From: a virus | IMG/VR virus record: IMGVR_UViG_3300028802_000034 | Coordinates: 1 to 42,044 of that record | DNA: 42,044 nt | Strand: one strand, 5' to 3' | The notes under the pieces: generated by a model | Told to the model about the DNA's origin: nothing | The model's database searches: none | Seen by the model: the letters and a program-made list of their open reading frames with translations, nothing else | In this document: positions 1 to 5,790 of the stretch, piece after piece | Position numbering within the stretch: the stretch's first letter is position 1 | Layout: every line of letters starts with the position of its first letter | Translations under genes and position numbers: made by a program

Positions 1-263
1 GCCGGGATCTCTGGGACGGCGCGATGCTGGCGATGAAGCAGCCGGAGAACAGCGACCCGATCGGTATCGGCCGCGTCGCCTTCAAGTACCTGCCGCATCT
101 GCTGGGCGGCACGCTGCTGATGATCCTGCCCTCCGGCCGCTTCATCTTCTACCGCAACATCCGGCAGGAGGAGGTGCCCGTGCTCGACGACGACGACAAG
201 CCGACCGGCCGCTTCACCGTCGAGATGATGTTCTCGCGCAGCTACGGCCGCATGAAGCTCTGG
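1..263. repeat. Terminal direct repeat, left copy
   Basis: Bases 1-263 match 41782-42044 with substitutions at positions 47, 50, 63, 64, 65, 104 and 137 and no indels (256/263 identical). Both copies lie inside the polymerase reading frame in the same frame. Confidence 0.95.
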
Positions 264-533
264 CCCGGCATCTTCGTCGAGAACGCGACGCAGGCTACCG
301 CTGCGGACTTCCTGCGCGGCACGCTGGTGCGGCTGGAGCAGCGCGGCCACTACACGCGCCTGCACACCCACGACGAGATCCTCGTCGAGTGCGCGCAGAG
401 CAATGCGGACTATGTCTCTGAGCACCTGCACAGGATCATGTGCGAAGGGTTCGACTGGAGCGAAGGCCTGCCGCTGATGTCGGCGGAGCAGGCGGGTTAC
501 TACTACACCAAACACGAGGAGACAGGACTATGA
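3..533 (+). CDS. Family A DNA polymerase, C-terminal part (gene continues from the right end of the window)
   Basis: This is the polymerase palm/fingers end of the gene that begins at 40176. The frame is open from base 3, and its first ~87 residues repeat the last residues of the right-end fragment almost exactly. Motif C of family A polymerases is visible as HTHDE (codons 363-377), whose Asp and Glu bind the catalytic metals. Joining the fragments at 42044/263 gives a 712-residue protein. The stop TGA overlaps the ATG of the next gene (ATGA), so translation is probably coupled. The residues that differ from the right-end copy (N/K and G/M, near bases 50 and 63-65) are conservative in-frame changes. 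Confidence 0.93.
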   Translation, partial: RDLWDGAMLAMKQPENSDPIGIGRVAFKYLPHLLGGTLLMILPSGRFIFYRNIRQEEVPVLDDDDKPTGRFTVEMMFSRSYGRMKLWPGIFVENATQATAADFLRGTLVRLEQRGHYTRLHTHDEILVECAQSNADYVSEHLHRIMCEGFDWSEGLPLMSAEQAGYYYTKHEETGL

Positions 534-784
534 GGACGATCATCGCACTGCTGCTGCTGACCACCACCGCGTTCGCGCAGGGCACGCTGACGCCTGCCGA
601 TCGCAGCATCCCCTATCCCGACGTCGTGCAGCGCCCGAGCGACGAGGCGATCAAGCGCGCGTTGCTGCGCGCCTACGAGCGCAACGGCTACAGCATGGTC
701 GGCGGCATGCGCTCGATCGATATGAGCAACGACGACTACAAGCTCGATCGCCCGGTGAGCACGAAGAAGGGGGATCGCAAATGA
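530..784 (+). CDS. Small exported protein with signal peptide (84 aa)
   Basis: The start ATG at 530 overlaps the polymerase stop and follows a good GAGGAG ribosome site at about 517-522. A longer in-frame start at 440 would lie deep inside the polymerase and is not preferred. Residues 1-16 (MRTIIALLLLTTTAFA) form a typical Sec signal peptide, with likely cleavage after AFA. The mature ~68 residues are polar, with no Cys lipobox and no recognised domain. A secreted protein in a replication operon could act in the periplasm, for example in superinfection exclusion or lysis control; that role is a guess. The gene overlaps the next one at ATGATG. Confidence 0.75.
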   Translation: MRTIIALLLLTTTAFAQGTLTPADRSIPYPDVVQRPSDEAIKRALLRAYERNGYSMVGGMRSIDMSNDDYKLDRPVSTKKGDRK

Positions 785-1251
785 TGCACGGCTACGACGG
801 CGAAACCCTCGCGAGCGCTCGCCAGCGGTTGCAAGCCAGCCTCGACGAGGGATTGTTCTGCCCGTGCTGCGGCCAGTACGCCAAGCGCTACCGGCGCAAG
901 ATGAACTCCGGCATGGTGCGGGCGCTGATCAACATTTACCGGCACGGCTACCGGGGCAGCTTCGAGTGGGTCTACATCCCCAACCTGTCGGCAAAGTCGC
1001 GCGAGGAAGGCAAGGTCGCCTATTGGGGCCTGCTGGAGGAGCGCCAAGAGCCGCGCGAGGACGGCGGCAGGGCAGGCTGGTGGCGCGTCACCCGGAGTGG
1101 CGAGGCGTTCATCCTGTATGGTCTGCGGATACCCAAGCTCGCCGTCGTCTACAACGGCGAGTGCATCGGCTTTGACCGCACCGAGATGGTCAACATCCAC
1201 GACTGCCTCGGCGATAAATTCGACCTGAATGAACTGCTGAGGGGACGATGA
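781..1251 (+). CDS. Conserved phage protein with an N-terminal Cys cluster (156 aa)
   Basis: The protein opens with FCPCCGQYAKRYRRK (residues 26-40), a CPCC knuckle followed by a basic patch, which suggests zinc binding and nucleic-acid contact. The remainder is a mixed, Trp/Tyr-containing domain ending near NIHDCLG. Similar CPCCGQ proteins of this size occur in many phages of alpha- and betaproteobacteria, usually without assigned function. It sits between the DNA polymerase and the helicase, overlapping both neighbours by 4 bp, so a replication accessory role is plausible but unproven. Confidence 0.75.
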   Translation: MMHGYDGETLASARQRLQASLDEGLFCPCCGQYAKRYRRKMNSGMVRALINIYRHGYRGSFEWVYIPNLSAKSREEGKVAYWGLLEERQEPREDGGRAGWWRVTRSGEAFILYGLRIPKLAVVYNGECIGFDRTEMVNIHDCLGDKFDLNELLRGR

Positions 1252-2660
1252 GACAGAAGAGCGAGCTGCGCCCCTACCAGAACCGCATTGCCGACCATCT
1301 CTACGCCCACGATGAGGCGCTCTGCGTCGTGCGCCCCGGCGGCGGCAAGACGGTGTCGGCGCTGACCGCGATCGAGGAGCTGATCCTCGACAAGGTGATC
1401 CGCCACGCCATCATCATCGCGCCGAAGCGCGTCGCGCGCTCGGTGTGGCCCGACGAGATCGAGCAATGGGCGCACGCGGCAGGCCTGACCTATCAGGTGC
1501 TGAAGGGTGGCCCGATGGAACGCGACATGCAGCTGCGATCGGCGCACCAGTACCAGCTGACGATCGTCGGCATCGACATCGTGGGGTGGCTGCTGGAGCA
1601 GCTCGAACGCTACGCCGACGACCACTGCCTGTTCGACCTGCTCGTGATAGACGAGGTCAGCAAGCTGCGGGATCCGACCGGCAAGCGCGCCAAGATGCTG
1701 GCGAAGCAGGCCAAGCGCTGGCGCATGCGCTGGGGCCTGACCGGCACGCTGCGCCCCAACAGCGCGCAGGATCTGTTCATGCCGGCGCGCGTCATCATGG
1801 ACGGCAAGCTGTGGGGCCGCTCGTTCTACGACTGGCAGAAGAAGCACTTCTACCCGCTCGACCGCAACGGTTACAACTGGGCACCGCTGCCCGACCACGA
1901 AGACCAGCTAAACGCTGAGATCTCGCCTTGGATCGTAACCCTCGCCGACGACGAGATGCCGCAGCTGCCGCAGCTCTCGGTCATCGTCGACCGCATCGAG
2001 CTGCCGCCAGCCGCCCGTGCCAGCTACCACGAGATGGAAGAGCGCCTCGCGATCGGCGACATAGTCGCTGCATCCGCCGCCGTCGCCACCGGCAAGCTGG
2101 CGCAGATCGCCAATGGCTTCCTGTACACGGAGGAGGATGGCGCGCGCGGCACGTCTGTTGTTGTTCACGACGAGAAGACCCAGTGGCTGAAGGACATCAT
2201 TGAGGAGGCGAGCGGCCCGACCATCATCATCTATGAGTTCCGCGAGGATCTGCGAGAGATCCGCAAGCTGCTCGGCGAGGATGTTCCGTACCTCGGCCCC
2301 GGCGTCATCGACAGCCGCAGCGAGGGCATCATCCGCAACTGGAACGTCGGCAAGATCCCATTCCTAGTCATGCATCCTGCTTCCGGCGGCCACGGGCTGA
2401 ACCTCCAGCACGGAGGCAGCGATATGTGCTGGATGTCGCCGACGTGGTCGCCGGAATTGTGGGAACAAACCATCGCGAGGCTGTATCGTTCCGGCCAGAC
2501 CCGTCCCGTCATGGTCCGCGTCTGCGTCGCTGCGAATACGGTTGACGTAATGAAGCTGAACCGCGTGCACGCCAAGATGAGCGCCCAAGAGGCATTCGAG
2601 CAGTACCTGCGTGACGCCCAATCGGAGAGGTCTCATGCTAATGAGCAACGATGCGTTTGA
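1248..2660 (+). CDS. SNF2-type DEAD/DEAH helicase (superfamily 2)
   Basis: This is an ATP-dependent DNA translocase or helicase of the SNF2-like phage group, 470 aa and full length. Visible motifs are a Q-like LRPYQ (residues 7-11), Walker A PGGGKT (30-35), Walker B DEVS (135-138), motif III TGT (165-167) and, near the C-terminus, SGGHGLNLQ followed by an RLYRSGQ arginine-finger motif. Phage proteins of this type normally sit beside polymerase and primase genes and are thought to help replication or recombination. The start overlaps the previous stop (ATGAG), indicating coupled translation in the rightward early operon. Confidence 0.92.
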   Translation: MRQKSELRPYQNRIADHLYAHDEALCVVRPGGGKTVSALTAIEELILDKVIRHAIIIAPKRVARSVWPDEIEQWAHAAGLTYQVLKGGPMERDMQLRSAHQYQLTIVGIDIVGWLLEQLERYADDHCLFDLLVIDEVSKLRDPTGKRAKMLAKQAKRWRMRWGLTGTLRPNSAQDLFMPARVIMDGKLWGRSFYDWQKKHFYPLDRNGYNWAPLPDHEDQLNAEISPWIVTLADDEMPQLPQLSVIVDRIELPPAARASYHEMEERLAIGDIVAASAAVATGKLAQIANGFLYTEEDGARGTSVVVHDEKTQWLKDIIEEASGPTIIIYEFREDLREIRKLLGEDVPYLGPGVIDSRSEGIIRNWNVGKIPFLVMHPASGGHGLNLQHGGSDMCWMSPTWSPELWEQTIARLYRSGQTRPVMVRVCVAANTVDVMKLNRVHAKMSAQEAFEQYLRDAQSERSHANEQRCV

Positions 2661-2811
2661 AGTTCATATGCTGTTTGCGTTGAAGAAGATAAGCCTTGCT
2701 CAATATCGGGCGCAACTAAAGGACTTGGGCTGGACCGATGACGAGATAGATGCTGCGCTGGACGACGACCAAAGCGACGACGAGGAAGTCGCACCGGAGC
2801 AGGACAAATGA
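2635..2811 (+). CDS. Small acidic protein, SHOCT-like C-terminal helix (58 aa)
   Basis: The start is placed at 2635, seven bases after the GGAG of GGAGAGG (2624-2630); an ATG two codons later is also possible. The gene overlaps the helicase 3' end by 26 bp in another frame. Residues KKISLAQYRAQLKDLGWTDD form a short amphipathic pair of helices with the pattern expected of a small oligomerising domain, followed by a strongly acidic tail. No function is recognised. Its last codons and the next gene's start lie in a 23-bp sequence that recurs at 3019-3041. Confidence 0.65.
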   Translation: MLMSNDAFEVHMLFALKKISLAQYRAQLKDLGWTDDEIDAALDDDQSDDEEVAPEQDK

Positions 2812-3041
2812 AAAGCGACAGCGAACTACAAAAGTTGCGGTACGACAACAAGGAACTGCGCGAAGCGATAGACCGTCTGTTAAGCGAGCGATCAACCCGC
2901 ATCGAGACGCTGGAGGCGGCGCTGCGGCGTGCCTATGGCTTCTTGCAGGACAAATCATTCATACCGGACAGTCTCACACGCGAATGCACAAAGGTGCTTG
3001 AAGAGATGGAAGCCGCACTCGCACCGGAGCAGGACAAATGA
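2789..3041 (+). repeat. Two exact 23-bp direct repeats forming gene-junction cassettes
   Basis: An identical 23-bp sequence lies at 2789-2811 and 3019-3041. Each copy supplies the last codons of one gene (encoding APEQDK and the stop), the GGAG ribosome site and the ATGA start of the next gene. The DNA encoding IE(T/A)LEAALRR is also nearly duplicated between the two downstream genes. The layout fits tandem duplication of a coiled-coil gene together with its translational coupling signal. Confidence 0.85.
2808..3041 (+). CDS. Coiled-coil microprotein, copy 1 (77 aa)
   Basis: The protein is almost entirely heptad-like: residues 1-45 carry regularly spaced Leu and Ile, including IETLEAALRRA. 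It has no catalytic motif. It shares the segment IE(T/A)LEAALRR with the next gene and ends in the same APEQDK as the previous one, which points to duplication and shuffling of a small cassette. Start and upstream stop overlap as ATGA, with GGAG 9-12 bases upstream inside the duplicated 23-bp end. It may tether or oligomerise replication proteins; this is inference from shape only. Confidence 0.65.
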   Translation: MKSDSELQKLRYDNKELREAIDRLLSERSTRIETLEAALRRAYGFLQDKSFIPDSLTRECTKVLEEMEAALAPEQDK

Positions 3042-3307
3042 GCGAACTTGTGCAACGGCTGCGCGACTATGCCAGCAACCTTGGTGGTGATCCCGAGGAC
3101 TATCTGACTTGGCAAGCTGCCGACCGCATCGAACAACTGGAGCAGGAATTGCGAAACATTGACTTTGCAACACTCAATCAGTGCGCCCGCATCGAGGCGC
3201 TGGAAGCGGCGCTGCGCAGGATGATCAATGATAGCATGTACAGGGACCACCCAGAGGCGACGGATATGGCCCGCGCCGCGCTGGGCGAGCCTAGGCCCGC
3301 TTCCTGA
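3038..3307 (+). CDS. Coiled-coil microprotein, copy 2 (89 aa)
   Basis: A Leu/Glu-rich helical protein with heptads across residues 28-62 (RIEQLEQELR, then IEALEAALRRM). The N-terminal MSELVQRLRDYA and the C-terminal region around DHPEATDMARAAL resemble small phage proteins often found in multiple copies in alphaproteobacterial phages. It is a paralogue of the preceding gene. The 3' end overlaps the convergent HTH gene by 17 bp, so the rightward transcript would be antisense to the regulator's 3' end. Function unknown. Confidence 0.65.
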   Translation: MSELVQRLRDYASNLGGDPEDYLTWQAADRIEQLEQELRNIDFATLNQCARIEALEAALRRMINDSMYRDHPEATDMARAALGEPRPAS

Positions 3308-3509
3308 CCGCCTTGGTCTCGCGGTCGATGAAGGCGCGGACCTTGTCGATCGTCTCCAGCGTCGGCGTCGACCCCATCTCCAGCCGGGAGATCAGGTGGC
3401 CGTTGTTAGCGGCCAGCAGGCCGAAGTTCGTTCTGTCGATGCCGGATAGCGCGCGATACGCCTCTATCTCGGCGAGCAGCTGCTCGGTGGCAGGGTGTAG
3501 TTTCTTCAT
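3291..3509 (-). CDS. Small helix-turn-helix regulator (72 aa)
   Basis: Residues 26-60 (from RTNFGLLAANNGHLISRLEM to VRAF) fit an XRE-like helix-turn-helix: a helix, a GHLISRLEMG recognition segment, and a TPTLETIDKVRAFI closing helix. The rest is a helical N-terminus and a basic tail. The ATG at 3509 is preferred over a GTG two codons upstream, with AGAAG about seven bases before it. It is the only leftward gene in the rightward early region and is divergent from the gene at 3590, the classic arrangement for a repressor controlling its own intergenic promoter. Whether it represses or activates cannot be told from sequence. Confidence 0.7.
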   Translation of the reverse strand: MKKLHPATEQLLAEIEAYRALSGIDRTNFGLLAANNGHLISRLEMGSTPTLETIDKVRAFIDRETKAVRKRA

Positions 3510-3527
3510 AACCACTTCTTAATGGTT
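3510..3527. promoter_or_regulatory. Inverted repeat at the HTH gene start: candidate operator
   Basis: AACCA at 3510-3514 and TGGTT at 3523-3527 form an inverted repeat with an 8-bp spacer. It starts immediately upstream of the HTH start codon and lies just before the rightward promoter. Such a position would let a dimeric HTH protein control both directions. The arms are only 5 bp, so chance occurrence is possible. Confidence 0.35.
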
Positions 3528-3536
3528 CAACCGCCA

Positions 3537-3582
3537 TTGTGCCAGTCCTGCGGCGCAGCTAATCTGGGCCGTCACAACAGGA
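3537..3582 (+). promoter_or_regulatory. Probable promoter and conserved leader for the 3590 operon
   Basis: TTGTGC (3537-3542), a 17-bp spacer and TAATCT (3560-3565) resemble sigma70 elements. The leader GTCACAACAGGAGC follows and ends in the ribosome site seven bases before ATG 3590. The same CACAACAGGAGC leader at the same distance follows the three much stronger TTGACA promoters at 4447, 34134 and 34109 (minus strand), which supports this weaker match. Confidence 0.5.
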
Positions 3583-3589
3583 GCAGCCA

Positions 3590-3874
3590 ATGTCCGTACC
3601 CGTCACGACAATCAATATCCACCACGTCGCCCGCCTCGCCGCCCGGTCGCAGCAGTCGCTCGGCGCGCCCGTCACCATCCGCTGCTGCGGGACCGGCGAC
3701 CACGGCGACACCGAGGTCACGATCTACTTCGGTGATCAGGATCTCGCCGACCGGCTCGTCACCGCGATCAACCACGCCATGCGGCCGATGCCCGCGCCGC
3801 CGACGCCCTCGGATGAGTTCGCCGCCTACGACGCCGCCGCCGCCATCTACTCGTACAAGGGAGGAATGCGCTGA
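3590..3874 (+). CDS. Hypothetical early protein (94 aa)
   Basis: A small protein with a compact alternating strand/helix pattern in residues 1-65 (NIHHVARLAARSQQSLGAPV, then TEVTIYFGDQDLADRLVTAI) and a Pro-rich linker before a short C-terminus. No domain is recognised. It is the first gene after the intergenic control region next to the HTH gene and has a strong GGAG site within the conserved CAACAGGAGC leader. Its stop overlaps the ATG of a 27-codon membrane microgene. It may belong to the immediate-early accessory set. Confidence 0.65.
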   Translation: MSVPVTTINIHHVARLAARSQQSLGAPVTIRCCGTGDHGDTEVTIYFGDQDLADRLVTAINHAMRPMPAPPTPSDEFAAYDAAAAIYSYKGGMR

Positions 3875-3957
3875 TGGACTTCCTCGCAGGGTTTGTCACC
3901 GTCGCCCTGATGGCGGCGCTGGTCATGTGCATCGTCGCCACCATGAAGGAGGGCTGA
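3874..3957 (+). CDS. Single-pass membrane microprotein (27 aa)
   Basis: A very short ORF, MDFLAGFVTVALMAALVMCI followed by VATMKEG. It has one hydrophobic segment of about 20 residues (3-22) and a charged KE end. It starts in the ATGA overlap with the preceding gene and has GGAGG at 3861-3865, seven bases upstream of the ATG. The next gene begins two bases after its stop, so the operon is gap-free here, which supports it being real. Small phage membrane peptides of this type may affect host membrane functions; no specific role can be assigned. Confidence 0.6.
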   Translation: MDFLAGFVTVALMAALVMCIVATMKEG

Positions 3958-3958
3958 C

Positions 3959-4138
3959 ATGAAGGACATCAGCCACACCCAGACGCCGGAGGTCAGGGCG
4001 AAACGCAAGCAGACGCTGATCGTGAAGCGCAACGACCCCGACTACGTCGAGACCGACGCCCGCCGGGCCGAGATGGAGAAGCTGCGTCGCGCGCAGCGCA
4101 AGCGCAATCTCGCCCGTATACTGGGGGTTAAGCGATGA
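3959..4138 (+). CDS. Small basic protein (59 aa)
   Basis: An Arg/Lys-rich protein running from MKDISHTQTPEVRAKRKQT to ARILGVKR, with about one third charged residues and a predicted long basic helix in the C-terminal half (RRAEMEKLRRAQRKR). The GGAGGG before 3959 lies in the end of the membrane microgene. The stop overlaps the next ATG (ATGA). The charge pattern suggests nucleic-acid binding, but no family is recognised. Confidence 0.6.
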   Translation: MKDISHTQTPEVRAKRKQTLIVKRNDPDYVETDARRAEMEKLRRAQRKRNLARILGVKR

Positions 4139-4404
4139 ACCGCATAGCCAAGGATCTCGGCAACCACTTCGAGCAGCGGCTGCGCCAGCTGATGAGCGAC
4201 ACCGCCGAGACCATGCTGGACGGCGACGTCGACGAGAGGGAGGCCGCCACCGTCATGCTGTCCATCCTGATGCAGGAAACGGCGCTGGGTGCCTGCTGCT
4301 GCAACCTGTCGCGGGACGCCTTCGCCGCGCTCTCGATCGAGGCGCACCGGCGGGCGATGCCGGAGGCCAAGCGCCGAGGCAAGGAGTACGCCAAAAGGCA
4401 GTGA
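4135..4404 (+). CDS. Helical hypothetical protein with CCC motif (89 aa)
   Basis: The sequence is predicted almost all helical: MNRIAKDLGNHFEQRLRQLM, an acidic turn (DGDVDERE), a hydrophobic helix around ATVMLSILMQETALGACCC, and a basic C-terminus. Three consecutive Cys at about residues 55-57 are unusual. It is translationally coupled to the preceding basic protein. No function is recognised. The next gene has its own promoter 43 bp downstream, so this may be the last gene of the 3590 transcription unit. Confidence 0.6.
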   Translation: MNRIAKDLGNHFEQRLRQLMSDTAETMLDGDVDEREAATVMLSILMQETALGACCCNLSRDAFAALSIEAHRRAMPEAKRRGKEYAKRQ

Positions 4405-4446
4405 TGGCTAGGAAGCCACTGGGAAGACCGCTGGTGCCTAGACTGC

Positions 4447-4494
4447 TTGACAGGGCTGTCTGTTGGTCTATAAGGGGTGGCATCACAACAGGAG
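4447..4494 (+). promoter_or_regulatory. Strong promoter with palindromic -35 operator and conserved leader
   Basis: TTGACA (4447-4452), a 16-bp spacer and TATAAG (4469-4474) form a near-consensus sigma70 promoter. The -35 overlaps a perfect palindrome, GACAG-GG-CTGTC (4449-4460). The leader CATCACAACAGGAGC follows, and ATG is 56 bp from the -35. The same design occurs at 34134 (plus) and 34109 (minus). A regulator binding the palindrome would compete with RNA polymerase at the -35. Confidence 0.8.
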
Positions 4495-4502
4495 CCACCC
4501 CA

Positions 4503-4700
4503 ATGCGCGTACAGATCCCCGCCTACACCGACCGCTGGATGATGGGCGACCGCTACGGCGACGTCGTCAAGATCTACTGGAGAAAAGGCCGCGCCAAGTG
4601 CGGCCCGGAGGATGCCGCCTACGAGGTGGTCAAGGTCAAGCTGGACAAGTCCGGCAAGACCCTCCCCTTCATGCTGCGCGACTGCACGGTGGTGTCATGA
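4503..4700 (+). CDS. Hypothetical early protein (65 aa)
   Basis: The ATG at 4503 is chosen because the conserved CAACAGGAGC leader places GGAG nine bases upstream and the promoter lies between this ATG and any earlier start. The protein (MRVQIPAYTDRWMMGDRYGD, then VVKIYWRKG) looks like a small beta-rich fold, with a basic centre and the final FMLRDCTVVS. It resembles small alphaproteobacterial phage proteins that begin with an IPAYTDRWM-like segment, but no function is known to me. It overlaps the next gene by 4 bp. Confidence 0.65.
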   Translation: MRVQIPAYTDRWMMGDRYGDVVKIYWRKGRAKCGPEDAAYEVVKVKLDKSGKTLPFMLRDCTVVS

Positions 4701-5164
4701 CCACCGTCCTGACCATGATCCGCGACGACGGCGGCCGCAGGGCCGCCGGGTTCGGCGCAGCCGCCAACGACTGCGTCGCGCGCTCGGTGGCGATCGCCTC
4801 TGGGCGGCCCTACGCGGTGGTCTACGGCGAGCTGGCGGAGATCAACGCCAAGATGCCCAAGACCAAGGCGCGGACGCACCAGCGCTCGGCTGTTGGCCAG
4901 CTGACCGCCGATCGCGGCATCTTCACCGAGAGCGTCCTGTTCAAGCGCTACATGGCCGGGCTTGGCTTCACGTGGGTGCCGACCATGAAGATCGGCACCG
5001 GGTGCCGGGTGCACCTGCGGACGTCGGAGCTGCCCAAGGGGCGGATCATCGTTCGCGTCACGCACCATCTGGCCGCCGTCATCGACGGCGTCCTGCACGA
5101 CACCCTCGACTGCAGCAGGGGCGGCACGCGCTGCGTCTACGGTTACTGGCGCTTCGACAAGTAA
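4697..5164 (+). CDS. Conserved phage protein with papain/C39-like Cys-His arrangement (155 aa)
   Basis: The N-terminal ANDCVARSVAIASGRPY (Cys26 at the start of a helix) and the C-terminal THHLAAVIDGVLHDTLD (His123/124, Asp130 or Asp135) have the order and local pattern of papain-fold cysteine peptidases, such as the C39 group (Cys on a helix, then His on a strand before Asp). This is a structural inference; no family name is certain. The start at 4697 overlaps the preceding stop (ATGA). It is the last gene before the terminator at 5163-5204. Possible roles are host-protein processing or cell-wall/ubiquitin-like amidase activity. Confidence 0.6.
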   Translation: MTTVLTMIRDDGGRRAAGFGAAANDCVARSVAIASGRPYAVVYGELAEINAKMPKTKARTHQRSAVGQLTADRGIFTESVLFKRYMAGLGFTWVPTMKIGTGCRVHLRTSELPKGRIIVRVTHHLAAVIDGVLHDTLDCSRGGTRCVYGYWRFDK

Positions 5165-5204
5165 AAAGACGCCCGGCGGTCTGGGGGGACTATTGCCGGG
5201 CGTC
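5163..5204 (-). terminator. Intrinsic terminator of the leftward late operon
   Basis: Arms GACGCCCGGC (5168-5177) and GCCGGGCGTC (5195-5204) form a perfect 10-bp stem with a 17-nt loop. On the minus strand the stem is followed directly by five U residues (complement of 5163-5167), so it terminates leftward transcription from the late genes. On the plus strand there is no U tract, although the hairpin sits just after the stop of the rightward operon and may act weakly both ways. Confidence 0.8.
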
Positions 5205-5314
5205 AGTAGCCGCATTCGCCCGTTCATCACAACAGGGCGACCGGATCCTACTCCGCCTAGCAGCCTTTGCAAATCTGCGGCTGCGTGGTGTCGACCGGCG
5301 GCATGACGTCGATG

Positions 5315-5533
5315 CTACTTGAAGAACCGAAAGGGCGCACCGCCGCCGCCGACCACGACACCGATCAGCGCGATCAGCGCCAGCAACAGGATGATCACCC
5401 ACACGCCCTGCTTCACCTTCTCCGGTATCGGGTGGATGAACGCCTCGATCACCCAGATCGCCAGATAAACCACCCCGGCTAGGCATATTAAACCAATTAA
5501 AAACCAGAGCACATTAATTGCCATGGCGGCCAT
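5315..5533 (-). CDS. Two-TM membrane protein, candidate holin (72 aa)
   Basis: Two hydrophobic segments are visible: roughly residues 6-30 (NVLWFLIGLICLAGVVYLAI...) and 42-62 (GVWVIILLLALIALIGVVV). They are separated by a short polar loop (HPIPEKVKQ), and the C-terminus is basic. Size and topology match class II holins. The ATG at 5533 has GGAGGGG eight to ten bases upstream. The gene is last in the late operon, next to a small lipoprotein and after a tail fibre, the usual place for lysis genes. No dual-start motif is obvious. Without a neighbouring endolysin the holin call rests on topology and position. Confidence 0.6.
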   Translation of the reverse strand: MAAMAINVLWFLIGLICLAGVVYLAIWVIEAFIHPIPEKVKQGVWVIILLLALIALIGVVVGGGGAPFRFFK

Positions 5534-5790
5534 TATGGTCCCCTCCTGTTGCCTGCGCAGCGCGCCACCTCGATCTGTGTCCGCGCGGTTTGCTTGCACT
5601 GCATCTCCGCGTTGATGGCATCGACATCGGCGCGCGAGTAGACGTCAGGATCGAACAGCTCCAGCCCGAGGCGCTGCCGGGCGCAGCCGCTCAGAAGCAC
5701 GATGGTGATCGCCAGCGCGGCGATCGTGGCGATCGTCAGCAGGGGACGCCGACGCATCCCGCTGAATAGGCGATCGCCGATCTGGGTCAT
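5533..5790 (-). CDS. Small lipoprotein, possible outer-membrane spanin (85 aa)
   Basis: After a basic start (MTQIGDRLFSGMRRRP) comes a hydrophobic segment (residues 17-35) ending in LLSGC, a good lipobox with Cys36 as the lipidation site. The mature part is about 50 residues with two further Cys. The start at 5790 overlaps the fibre gene stop by 4 bp, and the end abuts the holin candidate. A lipoprotein beside a holin is typical of Rz1-like o-spanins, but those are usually Pro-rich and overlap an i-spanin, which is not seen here. A superinfection-exclusion lipoprotein is the alternative. Confidence 0.6.
   Translation of the reverse strand: MTQIGDRLFSGMRRRPLLTIATIAALAITIVLLSGCARQRLGLELFDPDVYSRADVDAINAEMQCKQTARTQIEVARCAGNRRGP

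Noticed and set aside
440-784. Longer 114-aa version of the exported protein
   Set aside because: It would begin well inside the polymerase gene without a ribosome site and bury the clear signal peptide; the 530 start is better.
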